From Rhodospirillaceae bacterium (GTDB taxonomy: Bacteria > Pseudomonadota > Alphaproteobacteria > Rhodospirillales > Rhodospirillaceae): a stretch of DNA of 6,956 nucleotides. This document shows, piece after piece, positions 6,353 through 6,956 of the stretch. The stretch's first letter is position 1, and every line of letters starts with the position of its first letter. Both the position numbers and the translations under genes were made by a program. The stretch is taken from the NCBI GenBank assembly GCA_016937315.1, contig JAFGWD010000035.1:1-6956 (forward strand), read 5' to 3'. The notes beneath the pieces were generated by a model that was not told where the DNA came from, did no database searches, and was given only the letters and a program-made list of their open reading frames with translations.

Positions 6353-6658
6353 ATGGACATCATCCTCGGTCCCCTCATCATGGTCATTCAGATGGCCCTC
6401 AGCATCTATGTCTGGATGATCATCGCGCAAGCAATGATGAGCTGGTTGATCGCCTTTGGCATCATCAACACCAGCAATCGTTTCGTTTACCTTGTCGGGG
6501 ACTTCCTGTACCGCATCACCGAACCGCTGCTGCGGCCGATTCGCTCTGTTTTGCCGAATCTCGGAGGAATCGACCTCAGCCCCGTTGTCCTACTTCTTGG
6601 CATCGTTTTTCTGCAAAACGTCATAAGCCGCATCGCCTTTCGCTTCATTGGGTTCTGA
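6353..6658 (+). CDS. yggT: YggT family integral membrane protein
   Basis: A 101-residue inner-membrane protein, the size of the short single-repeat YggT proteins (PF02325). It has an N-terminal hydrophobic segment (about residues 5-37), then the conserved family block 'ITEPLLRPIRSVLPNLGGID' (about 55-74), then a second hydrophobic segment (75-97). The start is ATG 6353, after a weak GCCGGAA site; a longer frame from 6254 would run through the tRNA promoter and a non-hydrophobic, family-unlike stretch. The molecular function of YggT is not firmly established; in other bacteria it has been linked to osmotic tolerance and, in the related CcbB/YlmG proteins, to cytochrome assembly or cell division contexts. 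Its TGA overlaps the ATG of the DUF167 gene by one base. The yggT-yggU pairing is common in proteobacteria and supports both calls. Confidence 0.9.
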   Translation: MDIILGPLIMVIQMALSIYVWMIIAQAMMSWLIAFGIINTSNRFVYLVGDFLYRITEPLLRPIRSVLPNLGGIDLSPVVLLLGIVFLQNVISRIAFRFIGF

Positions 6659-6956
6659 TGCTGGGGCTGGACACAGCAGCGAAAATCATTGACGGCGGTG
6701 TGCGGGTTGCCGTGCGCTTAACACCGAAAGGTCGCCGCAACGCCGTTGAGGGCCTGGCCGAAACACCCCTTGGCGGGACCGAGATTCGCATCTCGGTCAC
6801 CGCTGTGCCCGAAGACGGAAAAGCCAACCGCGCCCTCATCAAGCTACTATCCAAAGCCTGGGGCGTGCCGAAATCCGCAATCACCATTGTTGCCGGAGAA
6901 ACCGACCGCCACAAGATTTTGTCGATCTTAGGCGAAGCTGAGCGTATTCTGCCGCG
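6658..6956 (+). CDS. yggU: DUF167 (YggU-like) family protein, 3'-truncated by the window edge
   Basis: ATG 6658 opens a frame with no stop before the window ends, giving 99 complete codons. DUF167 (PF02594) hallmarks are clear: 'VRVAVRLTPKGRRNAVEG' (about residues 15-32), 'VPEDGKANRALIKLLSK' (about 50-66), 'GVPKSAITIVAGETDRHK' (about 69-86). Family members are small, about 100 residues, so only a few C-terminal residues should be missing. It is a soluble alpha/beta protein of unknown function. The start overlaps the yggT stop (TGATG) and has no good ribosome binding site of its own, which points to translational coupling with yggT. Confidence 0.92.
   Translation, partial: MLGLDTAAKIIDGGVRVAVRLTPKGRRNAVEGLAETPLGGTEIRISVTAVPEDGKANRALIKLLSKAWGVPKSAITIVAGETDRHKILSILGEAERILP

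Noticed and set aside
1..6956. CRISPR array, transposon ends, integrase/attachment site next to the tRNA, toxin-antitoxin or defence genes.
   Set aside because: No direct repeat array, duplicated tRNA 3' end or recombinase, transposase or toxin motif was seen on either strand.

Overview
The window looks like an ordinary chromosomal stretch of an alphaproteobacterium, most probably of the Rhodospirillales/Rhodospirillaceae type. Support for this comes from a DUF2336 protein (a family concentrated in alphaproteobacteria), a methyltransferase with the 'methyltransferase regulatory domain', a stand-alone periplasmic Cache protein, an MsbA-like exporter and moderately high GC. The lineage is inferred from family content and not from a marker gene. 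No insertion sequence, integrase, CRISPR array, phage gene or recognisable defence system was found, and coding style looks uniform across the window.

Layout. (1) Positions 2-1006, plus strand: the 3' part of a DUF2336 gene entering from the left edge, followed after 19 bases by a 66-codon 4-oxalocrotonate-tautomerase-like gene (1026-1226), probably in one operon. (2) A 136-base leader (1227-1362) with several overlapping inverted repeats, then a class I SAM-dependent methyltransferase with a regulatory domain (1363-2853). (3) A minus-strand CX5R (tyrosine/dual-specificity type) phosphatase gene (2860-3549) whose stop lies 6 bases from the methyltransferase stop. It diverges from (4) an MsbA-like half-size ABC exporter (3654-5447). 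(5) A minus-strand secreted single-Cache protein (5514-5978), convergent with the exporter. (6) A minus-strand tRNA-Ala(CGC) at 6154-6229 with encoded CCA and a near-consensus sigma-70 promoter. (7) Divergent from the tRNA, a yggT-family membrane protein gene (6353-6658) whose stop overlaps by one base the start of a DUF167 (YggU-like) gene that runs off the right edge.

How the genes work together: firm links are limited to gene order. DUF2336-tautomerase and YggT-DUF167 are likely co-transcribed pairs, the second probably translationally coupled. The phosphatase and exporter share a ~104-base divergent promoter region, which allows a hypothesis of a linked role in envelope lipid metabolism, but this is not proven. 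No gene is longer than about 1.8 kb, and no gene-free stretch exceeds 300 bases; the largest are 5979-6153 (175 bases, one weak candidate promoter), 1227-1362 and 6230-6352. I did not find a convincing new biological system. The findings are modest leads.
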